A stretch of 64,000 nucleotides of DNA, taken from Mesorhizobium loti. Lineage in GTDB: Bacteria > Pseudomonadota > Alphaproteobacteria > Rhizobiales > Rhizobiaceae. Below are positions 9,088-18,870 of this stretch, piece by piece. Numbering within the stretch: the stretch's first letter is position 1; the number at the start of each line of letters is the position of its first letter. The notes beneath the pieces are model-generated. The model saw nothing but the letters and a program-made list of their open reading frames with translations, ran no database searches and was not told where the DNA came from. The translations under genes and the position numbers were made by a program. The stretch spans positions 1 to 64,000 of the forward strand of contig NZ_QGGH01000016.1 in the NCBI RefSeq assembly GCF_003148495.1, in the 5' to 3' direction.

Positions 9088-10323
9088 GTGTTTGCGCTTC
9101 TAAAGTACGGCTTTTCAAGACGTTATCCCGAACGCAATGAGATACCGCGCACTCCAGATCTGCGATCCCACTACGACGTCGTCATCATCGGCGGCGGTGG
9201 TCACGGAGCCTCATTGGCTTACCACCTGGCGAAGCACCATGGGATTACCAACGTTGCGATTCTGGAGAAGGGCTATCTTGGAGGCGGGAACACCGCGCGC
9301 AACACCACGGTGATCCGCTCCAACTACACGGATCAGCGCTCGATACGGTTCTATGCGAAGGCCCTGAGACTTTACGAGTCCCTGGCCAATGAGCTCGACT
9401 ACAACATGATGTATTCGCGCCGGGGGCAGCTCACGTTGTCCCACTCGGACGGAGTTTCGCGATCGCTTCGCCTGCGCGCCGACGCCGGCGACTTTTGTGG
9501 TGAGGCTAACGAGATTGTTGATCGCCAGCAGATCAGAAGCTTGGTCCCCTCGCTCAATCTCGATATCAAGGGTATGCCGGTCCTTTGCGGTCTTTGGCAC
9601 CCAAGCGCAGCCATCGCGCGTCACGACGCAGTCGTATGGGGATATGCTATCCGCGCGTGTGAGCGTGGGGTCGAGCTTCATCAAAGGACGGAAGTTCTGG
9701 GGATGGAAGTCTCCGGAGATAGAGTCACGCGCCTGCGCACAAATCGCGGTGATGTTTCAGCCGGGACCGTGGTGCAGTGCGTCGCCGGGTACTCCTCAGT
9801 CGTAGCAAAGATGGTCGGTTTGAAGCTGCCGATCCGCAGCTATCCACTCCAGGCAATGGTGACGCATCCTGTCAAACCCTTCCTTAATCCGATGGTGTCG
9901 TCAACCGCTCTGCATTGCTACGTTTCGCAATCGGCGAGAGGCGAACTCGTCATCGGAGGCGGCTCGGACCCATACGAGCTCTACAACACTCGCTCGACAC
10001 TGGAGCTCAAGGAAGGTCTTGCTGCTTCGGCATTGGAAATGTTCCCGTTCATTGGAGAACTCAAGATCTTGCGCCAGTGGGCCGGGATCACCGATATGAC
10101 GCCGGATTACAGCCCGATCATGGGTCAGGGTCCGCTCTCGAACTATTGGCTGGACGCAGGTTGGGGCACCTGGGGTTTCAAGGCGACCCCGGCCAGCGGA
10201 TTCTTCTTAGCGAAGGCCATTTCGGAAAACCGCATTGCTGACGAAATCAGGCCATTTCAGTTGAGCCGGTTCCACAGTTTCGATCTGGTCAATGAGATGG
10301 GCGCTACCGCTGCAAGCCATTGA
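9088..10323 (+). CDS. soxB: Sarcosine oxidase beta subunit
   Basis: This is a DAO-type flavoprotein of about 411 residues. The FAD-binding motif (DVVIIGGGGHGASLAYHLAKHHGI) and the GYLGGGNTARNTTVIRSNY segment, where heterotetrameric sarcosine oxidases attach FMN covalently through a His or neighbouring residue, are clearly SoxB. The N-terminus FALLKYGFSRRYPERN matches SoxB proteins and sets the start at GTG 9088 (or TTG 9085), with GGGAG upstream; the frame open from 8992 is too long. It demethylates sarcosine to glycine, passing the methyl as CH2-THF. It is followed directly by soxD, soxA and soxG. Confidence 0.92.
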   Translation: MFALLKYGFSRRYPERNEIPRTPDLRSHYDVVIIGGGGHGASLAYHLAKHHGITNVAILEKGYLGGGNTARNTTVIRSNYTDQRSIRFYAKALRLYESLANELDYNMMYSRRGQLTLSHSDGVSRSLRLRADAGDFCGEANEIVDRQQIRSLVPSLNLDIKGMPVLCGLWHPSAAIARHDAVVWGYAIRACERGVELHQRTEVLGMEVSGDRVTRLRTNRGDVSAGTVVQCVAGYSSVVAKMVGLKLPIRSYPLQAMVTHPVKPFLNPMVSSTALHCYVSQSARGELVIGGGSDPYELYNTRSTLELKEGLAASALEMFPFIGELKILRQWAGITDMTPDYSPIMGQGPLSNYWLDAGWGTWGFKATPASGFFLAKAISENRIADEIRPFQLSRFHSFDLVNEMGATAASH

Positions 10324-10333
10324 GGACCCTAAC

Positions 10334-10609
10334 GTGAAGTTGATGACATGCCCTCTGAACGGGCCACGCAACATAACCGAGTTCCAGTGCCATGGAGAGG
10401 TGCATCGGCAACCTGAGCCATCCGGCGCGAGCGACCACGAGTGGGCCGAGTACGTCTGGATGTCCAACAATACAGCGGGCGTCGTGCGTGAGTGGTGGTG
10501 TCACACACCGACAAACTTCTGGTTCCTTGCGGAACGGAACACAGTGACCGATGAGATTCTGGCGACATTTCCTGTACCGGCAGATGGACCTTTGGGAGAA
10601 GCGTCATGA
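10334..10609 (+). CDS. soxD: Sarcosine oxidase delta subunit, divergent zinc site
   Basis: The 91-residue protein is recognisable as SoxD by CP-x-x-GPRN at the N-terminus, the WAEYVWMSNNTAG segment and the RNTVTDEILATF tail. SoxD is the small zinc-binding subunit. The usual CPxCG pair reads CPLNG here, and the later Gly-Cys next to the conserved His is replaced (WWCHTPTNFW). At least two zinc-ligand cysteines therefore appear missing. GTG 10334 is 7 bases after GAGG; ATG 10343 is an alternative. Its stop overlaps the soxA start (ATGA). Confidence 0.85.
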   Translation: MKLMTCPLNGPRNITEFQCHGEVHRQPEPSGASDHEWAEYVWMSNNTAGVVREWWCHTPTNFWFLAERNTVTDEILATFPVPADGPLGEAS

Positions 10610-13491
10610 CTAGCGCGACGCCACGCAAGGGGCTGCTAATCGACGCATCGAGAAAACTCAAGTTCACGTTCGACGGGCGAGAGTATGAAGGCTTAGCCGG
10701 GGATACAATCGCGTCGGCGCTTGCGGCTAACGGCGAATGGATATTGTCACGGTCATTCAAGTACCACCGACCACGCGGTATCCTGACCATGGCCGCTCAA
10801 GACGCGAACACCCTTGTCCAGATCGGAAACGAGGTAAGCGTCTTTGCCGATCGTCATCCTATATCGGACGGTCTGGCGGTACGGGCCCAAAATGTTGGCA
10901 ATTCGGCACGCAGGGATAGCGGGTTCGTCATGAACAGGCTTTCGCGCTTCATGCCGGTCGGATTTTACTATCGAACCTTCTATAAGCCCAAAGGAATATG
11001 GGAAAAGGTGTGGGAGCCCATCATTAGGGCCAAAGCTGGGCTGGGTAAGCTCGACGTCACAAAACCCACCGAAGGGTACTACGACAAGGCCTATGGTTGG
11101 TACGACGTGGTCGTCGTCGGAGCAGGGCCCGCCGGTATGGCGGCGGCGATTGCCGCGGCTGATGCGGGCGCATCAGTCTTGCTGGTGGACGAGAACCCAC
11201 GGATAGGCGGGGCGCTGAACTATGCGCGACTGGCAAGCGAAAGGGACCTTGTCAACGAGGTCAGGGGCCACAGCAAAATCGAGATCTGGACCGACGCGAT
11301 CTGCAATGCGTGGTATGCTGATAACTGGCTGCCGGTAATTCGCGGTAACCGACTATACAAGCTGCGGGCCAAACAGGTCATTTTCGCGACCGGGCTCATA
11401 GAGCAGCCATCACAGTTTCGAAACAACGATTTGCCCGGCATCATGCAGGGTTCGGCGGCTCAGCGGCTCATTCGGCTGTTCGGTGTAAAGCCTGGCAATC
11501 GTGCAGTCATACTCGCTGCCAACGATGACGCATATGGCGTGGCGCTTGACCTTTTTGAAGCCGGCGTCGACCTGGCGGCAATTTGCGATCTCCGTAAGGC
11601 CGGCCACTGCGGACCATTGCGTTCGGAGCTAACGCAACGAAAGGTCTCGATTCTGGATGGATGGTGCCTCTATGAGGCACGACCGGAAAAGGGGGATTTG
11701 CACGTCCGTGGGGTGGAGCTTGCCGAAATTGATGCGGAGGGCACTGCAGGCAAACGGCGCCGAAAGATCGATTGTGACCTGGTCTGCATGTCCGTCGGCT
11801 ATGTTCCCGCCTATCAGCTGCCACTGCAAGCGGGTGGCAAGCTCGCTTACGATGATGAGGCCGTGCAGTTCACTATCGATGGGCAGGACAAAGGCGTTCT
11901 GCTTGCCGGATCCGTCGACGGATTTTTCGACCTGGACGATTGCGTAGCTCATGGCGCGGCTCAGGGCTTAGCGGCCGCGATCAATTGCGGCTATCAGAGC
12001 AAACGTCGGCCCGCGCTTCCGGCTCGGGATCGAGGTTTCCCAAATCATCCTTGCCCGATCTTCCCGCATCCGAAGGGAATGGACTTTGTCGACTTTGACG
12101 AAGACCTTCAGGTCAAGGACATCAAGAACGCCATTGCGGACGGGTATCGCGAGCTCGAACTCGTAAAGCGGTTTTCGACCGTCGGCATGGGGCCAAGTCA
12201 AGGCCGGCATGCTGCTCTGGCGACTGCAATGCTCGTATCGAAATACACAAATCGGACAATAAGTGAGGTTGGCGTCACAACCGCCCGGCCGCCGGTCACA
12301 ACGGAAAAAATCGCGACTTTGGCGGGTCGAAAGTTCACGCCATTTCGCCAAACACCGATGCATGAACAGCATAGCGCTCAAGGAGCAGCATGGCTGCTTG
12401 CGGGAAATTGGCTGCGCCCCGCCTACTATGGTCATGAACGCGATGCCAAGAGGCTCATTGGCGAGGAGGTTGTGAACGCAAGAAACAACGTGGGCATGAT
12501 CGATGTTTCGACTTTGGGTGGGTTAGATGTGCGGGGGCCCGATGCGGCCGAATTTCTAAATCGAATGTACACGTTTGCCTATGTGAAGCTGCTCGTTGGC
12601 AAGACCCGCTACCTGCTTATGACTAATGAGGCGGGCACGGTCATTGATGACGGTGTCGCGTGTCGGCGCGGCGAAAACTATTTCTACGTCACCGCGACCA
12701 CCACCGGCGTGGATAGAATATACCGCAACATGCTGTGGTGGAACGCCCAGTGGAGCCTCGACGTGGATATAGCGAATGTCACGGCCGCTTATGCGGGGGT
12801 CAACCTGGCAGGACCCAACGCCCGCAAGGTACTTGCACAACTTTGCGATGACATTGCCTTGTCGCCGCAAGACTTTCCATACCTGGCTTACCGTGAAGGG
12901 ACGGTAGCGAGCATCCCTGCTCGAGTATTTCGAGTGGGTTTCATCGGCGAGCTTGGTTACGAAATACATGTGCCCTCACGCTTCGCATCAGAACTCTGGC
13001 GCGCGATTGGGGAGGCGGGCAAGGCTTTCGGTATTCGCCCGTTTGGTCTTGAAGCCCAGAGGCTCATGCGCCTCGAGAAGGGGCACGTAATAATCGGCCA
13101 GGACACTGACGGCATGACCACGCCCGAAGAGCTGGATATGAGCTGGGCGGTAGCCAACTCCAAGCCGTTTTTCGTTGGAAAGCGCAGTTTAGAAATTCGG
13201 AGCAAGACATTGTCGAGCCGCAAACTTGTCGGGTTTGCCCTCGATCGGATGCCCACGGCTGGGCTCCAGGAGTCTAATCTGGTTGTGAAGAATGGTTCCA
13301 TGGCAGGGTTCATCACCTCAATCGCTTTTTCGCCGACTTTGGGAAAAGTCATCGGTCTGGCCTATGCCGACCGCTCGGACGCCGATCTTGGAAGCCGAAT
13401 TGTGCTGCGTGCAAGTGACGGAAGCGAGCACCATGCGCAAGTTGCGTCTCCTCATTTCTACGATCCCGAAAACCTGCGGCAGGAGATGTAA
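10606..13491 (+). CDS. soxA: Sarcosine oxidase alpha subunit
   Basis: At 961 residues this is the normal SoxA length. It has an N-terminal Fer2-like domain without iron ligands (about residues 1-110) and a dinucleotide-binding domain with VVVGAGPAGMAAAIAAADAG near residue 170. Its C-terminal half is a GcvT-like aminomethyltransferase domain (MIDVSTLGGLDVRGPDAAEFL, later GELGYEIHVPS). The alpha subunit binds NAD+ and passes the sarcosine methyl to tetrahydrofolate. Translation is coupled to soxD through ATGA. Presence of all four subunits in the order B-D-A-G indicates a functional complex. Confidence 0.93.
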   Translation: MTSATPRKGLLIDASRKLKFTFDGREYEGLAGDTIASALAANGEWILSRSFKYHRPRGILTMAAQDANTLVQIGNEVSVFADRHPISDGLAVRAQNVGNSARRDSGFVMNRLSRFMPVGFYYRTFYKPKGIWEKVWEPIIRAKAGLGKLDVTKPTEGYYDKAYGWYDVVVVGAGPAGMAAAIAAADAGASVLLVDENPRIGGALNYARLASERDLVNEVRGHSKIEIWTDAICNAWYADNWLPVIRGNRLYKLRAKQVIFATGLIEQPSQFRNNDLPGIMQGSAAQRLIRLFGVKPGNRAVILAANDDAYGVALDLFEAGVDLAAICDLRKAGHCGPLRSELTQRKVSILDGWCLYEARPEKGDLHVRGVELAEIDAEGTAGKRRRKIDCDLVCMSVGYVPAYQLPLQAGGKLAYDDEAVQFTIDGQDKGVLLAGSVDGFFDLDDCVAHGAAQGLAAAINCGYQSKRRPALPARDRGFPNHPCPIFPHPKGMDFVDFDEDLQVKDIKNAIADGYRELELVKRFSTVGMGPSQGRHAALATAMLVSKYTNRTISEVGVTTARPPVTTEKIATLAGRKFTPFRQTPMHEQHSAQGAAWLLAGNWLRPAYYGHERDAKRLIGEEVVNARNNVGMIDVSTLGGLDVRGPDAAEFLNRMYTFAYVKLLVGKTRYLLMTNEAGTVIDDGVACRRGENYFYVTATTTGVDRIYRNMLWWNAQWSLDVDIANVTAAYAGVNLAGPNARKVLAQLCDDIALSPQDFPYLAYREGTVASIPARVFRVGFIGELGYEIHVPSRFASELWRAIGEAGKAFGIRPFGLEAQRLMRLEKGHVIIGQDTDGMTTPEELDMSWAVANSKPFFVGKRSLEIRSKTLSSRKLVGFALDRMPTAGLQESNLVVKNGSMAGFITSIAFSPTLGKVIGLAYADRSDADLGSRIVLRASDGSEHHAQVASPHFYDPENLRQEM

Positions 13492-13492
13492 G

Positions 13493-14122
13493 GTGGGCGC
13501 TATTGCTAGAAGTCCGTTCGCTCATCGCTTGACCGGCGCGAGCCAGACTCCGCAGAACGAGAATGTCGTCATCCGTGACCTGTCGACGCTGCCGCGGATC
13601 GGCTTCAAGGGTAACGGGACGACGAAATGGCTGAGCTCGAAGGTCAGCGCCGTCCCGGACGTTCCAAACAAAGCGATCGCCCTGTCCGATGGCTCTCTCA
13701 TCGCGCGGCTCGGAAAGGAAGAGTACCTCGTCCTGCCTGACCCAGACGCGGTAGGTAATGTGTGCAGCGACCTAGAGGCAAGCTGGAATGCCGACGATGC
13801 CAGCGGTGAGCGCCGAATAGGGTACCCGCTTCCCCGTGCCGACAGCCATAGTTGGCTCCATCTAGAGGGCAGGTGTATTGCGCAGATGATGGCGAAGATT
13901 TGCGGTGTGGATTTGCGCAGGGATCGGCTTCTCCAAGGTGAGGTCGTACAAACGGTCGTAGCGCGGATCAGCGCCGTATTGATCCGCGAAATGAAGGACG
14001 GGCCCTACGGCCTGCACATGCTGACTGATTTCGCCTCAGCCGACTATCTATGGGATGTGCTCCAGGATGCTTCCACTGAATTCGGCGGCGGTTTTTCCTG
14101 GAAACGGGAGGATCTAAAATAG
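13493..14122 (+). CDS. soxG: Sarcosine oxidase gamma subunit
   Basis: The 209-residue protein has the SoxG pattern: an N-terminal RSPFAHRLT, a central WLHLEG and a C-terminal stretch resembling the GcvT fold. It follows soxA with one base between stop and GTG start, and AGGAG lies upstream. Gamma is the structural fourth subunit of the heterotetramer. A longer frame back to 13292 is a shadow of soxA. Confidence 0.87.
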   Translation: MGAIARSPFAHRLTGASQTPQNENVVIRDLSTLPRIGFKGNGTTKWLSSKVSAVPDVPNKAIALSDGSLIARLGKEEYLVLPDPDAVGNVCSDLEASWNADDASGERRIGYPLPRADSHSWLHLEGRCIAQMMAKICGVDLRRDRLLQGEVVQTVVARISAVLIREMKDGPYGLHMLTDFASADYLWDVLQDASTEFGGGFSWKREDLK

Positions 14123-15195
14123 CAACTTATCACTTCAATTCAGACAATGGCGCGCCGGTCTGCGAACAGGTGATGAATGCCCTCGTGAACTGCAACCGAG
14201 GCGTCGAGGTGGCCTACGGAGCAGATCAATTCACCGCAACCTTGGCACAGGCCTATTCGAACTTTTTTGAGCGTGAAACCTTCATTTTTCCGGTGTCTAC
14301 CGGCACTGCGGGAAATGGTCTTGCGCTCGGCGCCATCACGCCGCCATATGGCACGATCTTCTGTCACGAGAGCGCGCATATTGTGACGACCGAAGCTGGT
14401 GCGCCGGAATTCTATAGCGGTGGCGGCCGCATGACTTTGCTGGCAGGTGAGCACCATAAGATATCGCCTGCCGTGTTAGAGGACGGTCTGCGTCGTCACG
14501 GCATAGGCAACGTGCATCATATGGCGGTCAGCGCGTTCAGTCTCACCCAAGCCACAGAGGCAGGAGTTGTTTATGAGCTGGATGAATTACATGCGCTGAG
14601 TGAAATCGCGCATGCGGCAGGCATGAAAGTCCACCTTGATGGGGCACGCTTAGCGAACGCAATAGTTCGTTTGGGCGTAACGCCAGCTGAAATGACCTGG
14701 AAAGCTGGCGTGGATATTCTCACCTTCGGCACTATCAAGAATGGAACCATGAATGCAGAAGCGGTGATCACCTTCGATCCGGAAATCGCCAAGGTACTGA
14801 GCGTCATGCACAAACGTGCCGGGCACTTATGCTCAAAGATGCGCTACATGTCAGTGCAGCTCTTGAGCTATCTGGAGGATGATCTGTGGCTGCGAAATGC
14901 TCTGCAGGCAAACTGGAACGCCGAACACATAGCCGGTGTGTTAAGACCGTGTGCGGGTGTTGAGCTGGTTCATCCAGTGCATATCAACGAGGTGTTCGCC
15001 ATTCTGCCGGCGAGCCTTCTGGAGGCACTCCGGAACAAAGATATCCATCTAAGGCCGTGGAATTTTGGGAGCAAAGGTCAAGGCGTTCGCATAGTGATGT
15101 CCTACTGCGACAGCACAGAGCAAATTCAGCGATTTGAACAGGCTTGCCGCGAGCACGGACCTTCCGAGGCTTCGAGCCTCCGGGTTCACCGCTGA
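14119..15195 (+). CDS. Low-specificity L-threonine aldolase (start codon apparently AUA)
   Basis: This is a fold-type I PLP enzyme of the threonine aldolase/beta-eliminating lyase family. It has the N-terminal FNSDNGAPVCEQV, the VHLDGARLANA motif (Asp for PLP) and TFGTIKNG carrying the likely Schiff-base Lys. It splits threonine or related beta-hydroxy amino acids to glycine and an aldehyde. It could equally work with glycine released by sarcosine oxidase. The conserved N-terminus begins at ATA 14119, 8 bases after GGGAGG and overlapping the soxG stop (ATAG). No ATG is available there; the first in-frame ATG (14170) would remove the conserved SDN segment. Either AUA is used poorly or the start has been damaged. 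Confidence 0.82.
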   Translation: MATYHFNSDNGAPVCEQVMNALVNCNRGVEVAYGADQFTATLAQAYSNFFERETFIFPVSTGTAGNGLALGAITPPYGTIFCHESAHIVTTEAGAPEFYSGGGRMTLLAGEHHKISPAVLEDGLRRHGIGNVHHMAVSAFSLTQATEAGVVYELDELHALSEIAHAAGMKVHLDGARLANAIVRLGVTPAEMTWKAGVDILTFGTIKNGTMNAEAVITFDPEIAKVLSVMHKRAGHLCSKMRYMSVQLLSYLEDDLWLRNALQANWNAEHIAGVLRPCAGVELVHPVHINEVFAILPASLLEALRNKDIHLRPWNFGSKGQGVRIVMSYCDSTEQIQRFEQACREHGPSEASSLRVHR

Positions 15196-15251
15196 TTGCG
15201 TGCAGTGAGCCGCAATGAGATTTTACTAGGTCTAAGTTGGAAAGCAGCGCG

Positions 15252-16217
15252 ATGCTCGAATACGAAATGATCGTCCATGCCGCGCGGGTCCTCGAGGGCG
15301 TAACACGAGTTACGCCTTTGCTCGAATCCGAACTTCTCAACCGACGTCTTGGCTTCCGCTTCCTCGTAAAAGCCGAGTGCTTGCAGCGCACCGGATCGTT
15401 CAAGATTCGTGGAGCTTACGTCAAGATCGCGTCGTTGAGCAAAAAGGAGCGCGCGGCGGGTGTCGTGGCTTTTTCATCCGGCAACCATGCTCAAGGGGTC
15501 GCCGCCGCGGCGGCGGAAATGAATGTCCCATCTACCATAGTCATGCCGCAGGATGCGCCGGCCGTGAAACTGCGCAACACCGCCCAGTGTGGGGCCAAGG
15601 TGATCACATATGATCGGGCAACCGGCGACAGGGCCAAGATCGCACGAGATGTGGCCGAGCAAACGGGAGCGACTTTGATTGCTCCCTATGATGATTATGT
15701 TTTGATGTCGGGGCAGGGAACCGTTGCACTGGAAATCGTCAATCAACTGGCGAAACTGAAAACGTCCGCAGACGCTCTGGTGTGCCCCGTTGGTGGTGGC
15801 GGGCTGATCGCTGGCATCGCCACCGCCATGGCGGAGTTGTCCCCAGCGACCACCATCTGCGCGGCTGAACCGGAACATTTCGACGATACAAGGCGATCGT
15901 TGATCGCAGGCGAACGTGTTGGAAATGAACCTGGGTACAACTCAATCTGCGACTCGATCGTAACGCTAATTCCAGGTGAGAAGACCTTTCCGATCAATCA
16001 GAAACTTGTCTCCCACGGCTACGAAGCGTCAGAAGCTGACGTCATTTTCGCGATGCGATTATTGGCGGATGAGATGAAGATCGTTGCCGAACCCGGTGGA
16101 GCAGCTGCGGTTGCCGCGGTCCTGCGGCACCCCGAAATGTGGAGCGGCAAGACCGTCGTTGCAGTGGTATCCGGGGGGAACGTGGATCTGAGCGCCTGGC
16201 GCGAATTTCTGAGTTAA
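15252..16217 (+). CDS. Threonine/serine dehydratase (PLP fold type II)
   Basis: This protein of about 321 residues has the serine/threonine dehydratase signature: the PLP lysine in RTGSFKIRGAY, the Asn loop FSSGNHAQGVA and the glycine-rich phosphate loop VGGGGLIAG. It resembles catabolic threonine dehydratases, serine racemase and EutB of ectoine operons. EutB-type proteins belong to ectoine-degradation clusters, which strengthens the link with the Ehu-type importer. ATG 15252 follows GGAAA; a TTG at 15237 is in frame. It would deaminate serine, threonine or a hydroxy amino acid intermediate. Confidence 0.88.
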   Translation: MLEYEMIVHAARVLEGVTRVTPLLESELLNRRLGFRFLVKAECLQRTGSFKIRGAYVKIASLSKKERAAGVVAFSSGNHAQGVAAAAAEMNVPSTIVMPQDAPAVKLRNTAQCGAKVITYDRATGDRAKIARDVAEQTGATLIAPYDDYVLMSGQGTVALEIVNQLAKLKTSADALVCPVGGGGLIAGIATAMAELSPATTICAAEPEHFDDTRRSLIAGERVGNEPGYNSICDSIVTLIPGEKTFPINQKLVSHGYEASEADVIFAMRLLADEMKIVAEPGGAAAVAAVLRHPEMWSGKTVVAVVSGGNVDLSAWREFLS

Positions 16218-16352
16218 CCTCCTCGCCAAATCGCAACGTTTGTCGTGGTCGGATGCAAAAGGCCGGCCCGAAAACCCTCTAGCCACTTTTGCGGCCAACT
16301 TCCCGCTTCACGAATTAACCGGACCTTTCCCGATAACCTGTAAAGGCAACGA

Positions 16353-17237
16353 ATGACCACTTTTATCCTGACAGCAACGTGTCAATCAACGCGAGGCATA
16401 GTGGCCGCCATCTCCGGTTTTCTCTACGAAATGGGCTGCAATATCGTCGATAGTTCGCAATTCGACGATCTCAGCACTGGTCGCTTCTTTATGCGCGTCT
16501 CCTTCATTTCAGAGGACGGGAAAGGAGCCGAAGCGCTTGCCGAAGGGCTAAAACCAATCGCCGAAAAGTTTCAAATGGAAGCAGAGCTTCACATCCAAAC
16601 GCAAAGGATGAAAGTGCTGTTGATGGTCTCGGCGTTCGGGCACTGCCTCAACGACCTTCTATACCGTTGGCGGATCGGGGCTCTCCCGATCGATATCGTC
16701 GGCGTCGTCTCGAACCACTTCGACTACCAGAAGGTAGTGGTCAATCACGATATTCCCTTCCACCACATCAAGGTGACGAAGGAGAACAAACCACAGGCGG
16801 AAGGGCAGCTCATGGACCTTGTCGAGCAGACAGGTACCGAGCTGATTGTTCTCGCCCGCTATATGCAGGTTCTTTCAGACGCAATGTGTCGCAAGATGTC
16901 GGGCAGGATCATTAACATCCATCACTCCTTCCTGCCGAGCTTTAAGGGAGCTAATCCCTACAAGCAGGCGTATGAACGCGGGGTGAAGCTGATCGGTGCC
17001 ACGGCCCATTATGTGACGCCCGATCTTGATGAAGGGCCAATCATTGAGCAGGATACGGTACGCATCACGCACGCTCAAAGCGTGGAAGACTACGTCTCAA
17101 TGGGCCGTGACGTTGAAAGTCAGGTCCTGGCGCGAGCGATCCACGCCCACATTCATCACCGTGTCTTCTTGAACGGCAACCGCACTGTCGTCTTCCCGGC
17201 GAGCCCAGGAAGCTACGCGTCAGAACGCATGGGTTAA
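16353..17237 (+). CDS. purU: Formyltetrahydrofolate deformylase
   Basis: The 294-residue protein has an N-terminal ACT domain (about 1-85: ATCQSTRGIVAAISGFLYEMGCNI) and a C-terminal formyltransferase-fold hydrolase domain. That domain shows MVSAFGHCLNDLLYRW, the catalytic region HHSFLPSFKGANPY and the Asp in TPDLDEGPIIEQD. PurU converts 10-formyl-THF to formate and THF. In sarcosine and glycine-betaine demethylation operons it recycles folate loaded by sarcosine oxidase. This fits its position three genes after soxG. Confidence 0.92.
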   Translation: MTTFILTATCQSTRGIVAAISGFLYEMGCNIVDSSQFDDLSTGRFFMRVSFISEDGKGAEALAEGLKPIAEKFQMEAELHIQTQRMKVLLMVSAFGHCLNDLLYRWRIGALPIDIVGVVSNHFDYQKVVVNHDIPFHHIKVTKENKPQAEGQLMDLVEQTGTELIVLARYMQVLSDAMCRKMSGRIINIHHSFLPSFKGANPYKQAYERGVKLIGATAHYVTPDLDEGPIIEQDTVRITHAQSVEDYVSMGRDVESQVLARAIHAHIHHRVFLNGNRTVVFPASPGSYASERMG

Positions 17238-17664
17238 ATTTGGCCCGCCTGAGGACGCACACTTTTCGTGAGAGGCACCGTCTACCGCCTATTTTGCCTT
17301 CGATTATTCTTCGCACTCGGCTGTGCCTCTTGCTGCGTTACAGAGTGCGCCGTTATTGCTGATGCGGCGATGCTGTTCGCCAAGGAGGCGTCCGTTCAGA
17401 CCAAACGTGCTCAAGAGCGAATGTCGTTCCACGTGCTTGCAAGTTGCCCACCTTGAGATTCCCCAGCCCCGGAAGTCTTCCAGCACAGTCCAGGTGAGCA
17501 GGCGTCAAAAGGTCTTGATTCCGAGACCCGATTGTATCGCAATGGTGGGCCTGGATCGGGACGGAAAACAGTTGTCGCTCCTGGCGTATTGTTCGAGCGA
17601 ACAAATTCGCTCCTTAGATTTCGAACTGTTTCTTGCATCAAAGCGATCTCGTGGGAGGTAACAA
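17238..17664. other. Non-coding gap between purU and the class V aminotransferase gene
   Basis: There are 427 bases with short open frames in both directions but none with a recognisable motif or good ribosome site. No transposon end or hairpin terminator stood out. The last 15 bases supply the GGGAGG ribosome site for the next gene. Confidence 0.4.
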
Positions 17665-18777
17665 GTGAGAGCGGGCAGCCTTATCCCAAAGAGTGAATTC
17701 ATCGGACTTGAGAACGTGACCCACCTGGCCGCGGGTGGTGAAACGCCAGTTCTGATCAGCAATGCTGCAGCGGTGACACGATTTATGGTCGACAAGGGTG
17801 TTGGTATGCCGGGGCGCGATCGAATGTTTGCGACCGCGACTAGGGCAAGGGAGCGCCTGGCCAGGCTCCTCGGTGCTACATCGCAGGAGATTGCGCTCCT
17901 GTGGAATGCAACTGCGGGCCTCCACGCGGTCGCTGTTGGAATAGACTGGCGTCCGGGCGACAACGTCGTCGTCGGTGCAAGTGAATTCGCATCTCTTCTT
18001 CACATTTGGCAGGCTGCTGGGATCGAACTGAGGAGAGTTGGGGGGGGGCGTTGCGCCACATTGGATGAGGTTGCCGATGCGGTGGATTCACATACGCGAG
18101 CGATCGTAGTGAGTCATGTTAGCTACCTTACCGGTGCGCGAAGCGATCTTGCTGCTCTAAGAGAGATTGCCGACAGGTGTGGAGCGCGGCTCGTTGTCGA
18201 TGCATCGCATTCGCTCGGCGTCGTTCCTGTAGATGGGTCGCTTTGCGACGTGGTTGTTTCCTGTTGCTATAAGTGGCTGCTGGGAACGCATGGGGTCGGA
18301 GTGTTCTTCGTAAACTCCAAACGATGGCACCAACTCGAACCAAAGGCAGTCGGTTGGAACTCGGTTATCCACGAGGCCGACTGGCGCCAACGGACCAGCT
18401 TTCACTTGAAGCCTACAATAGAGAAATTCGAAGGAGGCAACCCCAGCTTTATGAGCATCTACTATCTCGATAACGCTCTGGCAACGCTCGAGGAAATCGG
18501 AATCTCCAGGATTGAATCGCATGTTCTTGAGCTTGGCCGAGTGCTGCTTGACGGGCTTAATCGTTTGGACGTTGATCAGCTCACACCTGCGAGACCAGCG
18601 GACAGGGCCGGCAATATATCGATTGCAACGCCTCATTCCGAACAATTGGAAGCGCGGTTGCGCGAGCGCAGTGTTTTGACCTGGGGAGGCGATGGGCGAC
18701 TGCGAATCTCGGTCCACGCCTATAACGACACGGCGGACGTGGATCGTGTGCTGGAGGAGATAGAAGCGCTTTCCTAA
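17665..18777 (+). CDS. Class V aminotransferase / cysteine desulfurase-like PLP enzyme
   Basis: The 370-residue fold-type I protein has NATAGLHAVA near the PLP phosphate, the Asp/His motif (LVVDASHSLGVVPVD) and the Schiff-base Lys in SCCYKWLLGTHGVG. It is nearer to isopenicillin-N-epimerase/kynureninase-like members than to IscS; the active-site cysteine loop of desulfurases is not evident. GTG 17665 is preceded by GGGAGG. It closes the plus-strand catabolic run and probably deaminates or racemises an intermediate; reaction not deducible. Confidence 0.8.
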   Translation: MRAGSLIPKSEFIGLENVTHLAAGGETPVLISNAAAVTRFMVDKGVGMPGRDRMFATATRARERLARLLGATSQEIALLWNATAGLHAVAVGIDWRPGDNVVVGASEFASLLHIWQAAGIELRRVGGGRCATLDEVADAVDSHTRAIVVSHVSYLTGARSDLAALREIADRCGARLVVDASHSLGVVPVDGSLCDVVVSCCYKWLLGTHGVGVFFVNSKRWHQLEPKAVGWNSVIHEADWRQRTSFHLKPTIEKFEGGNPSFMSIYYLDNALATLEEIGISRIESHVLELGRVLLDGLNRLDVDQLTPARPADRAGNISIATPHSEQLEARLRERSVLTWGGDGRLRISVHAYNDTADVDRVLEEIEALS

Positions 18778-18870
18778 GCGCAAGCCAGCGTTGCAAATTG
18801 CAGCGAGCGCGTTTGTGAGGTCTGCAAGCTCGTCTCGGCGGGGACCTCGCCCGAGACGCATCCTAACAAG

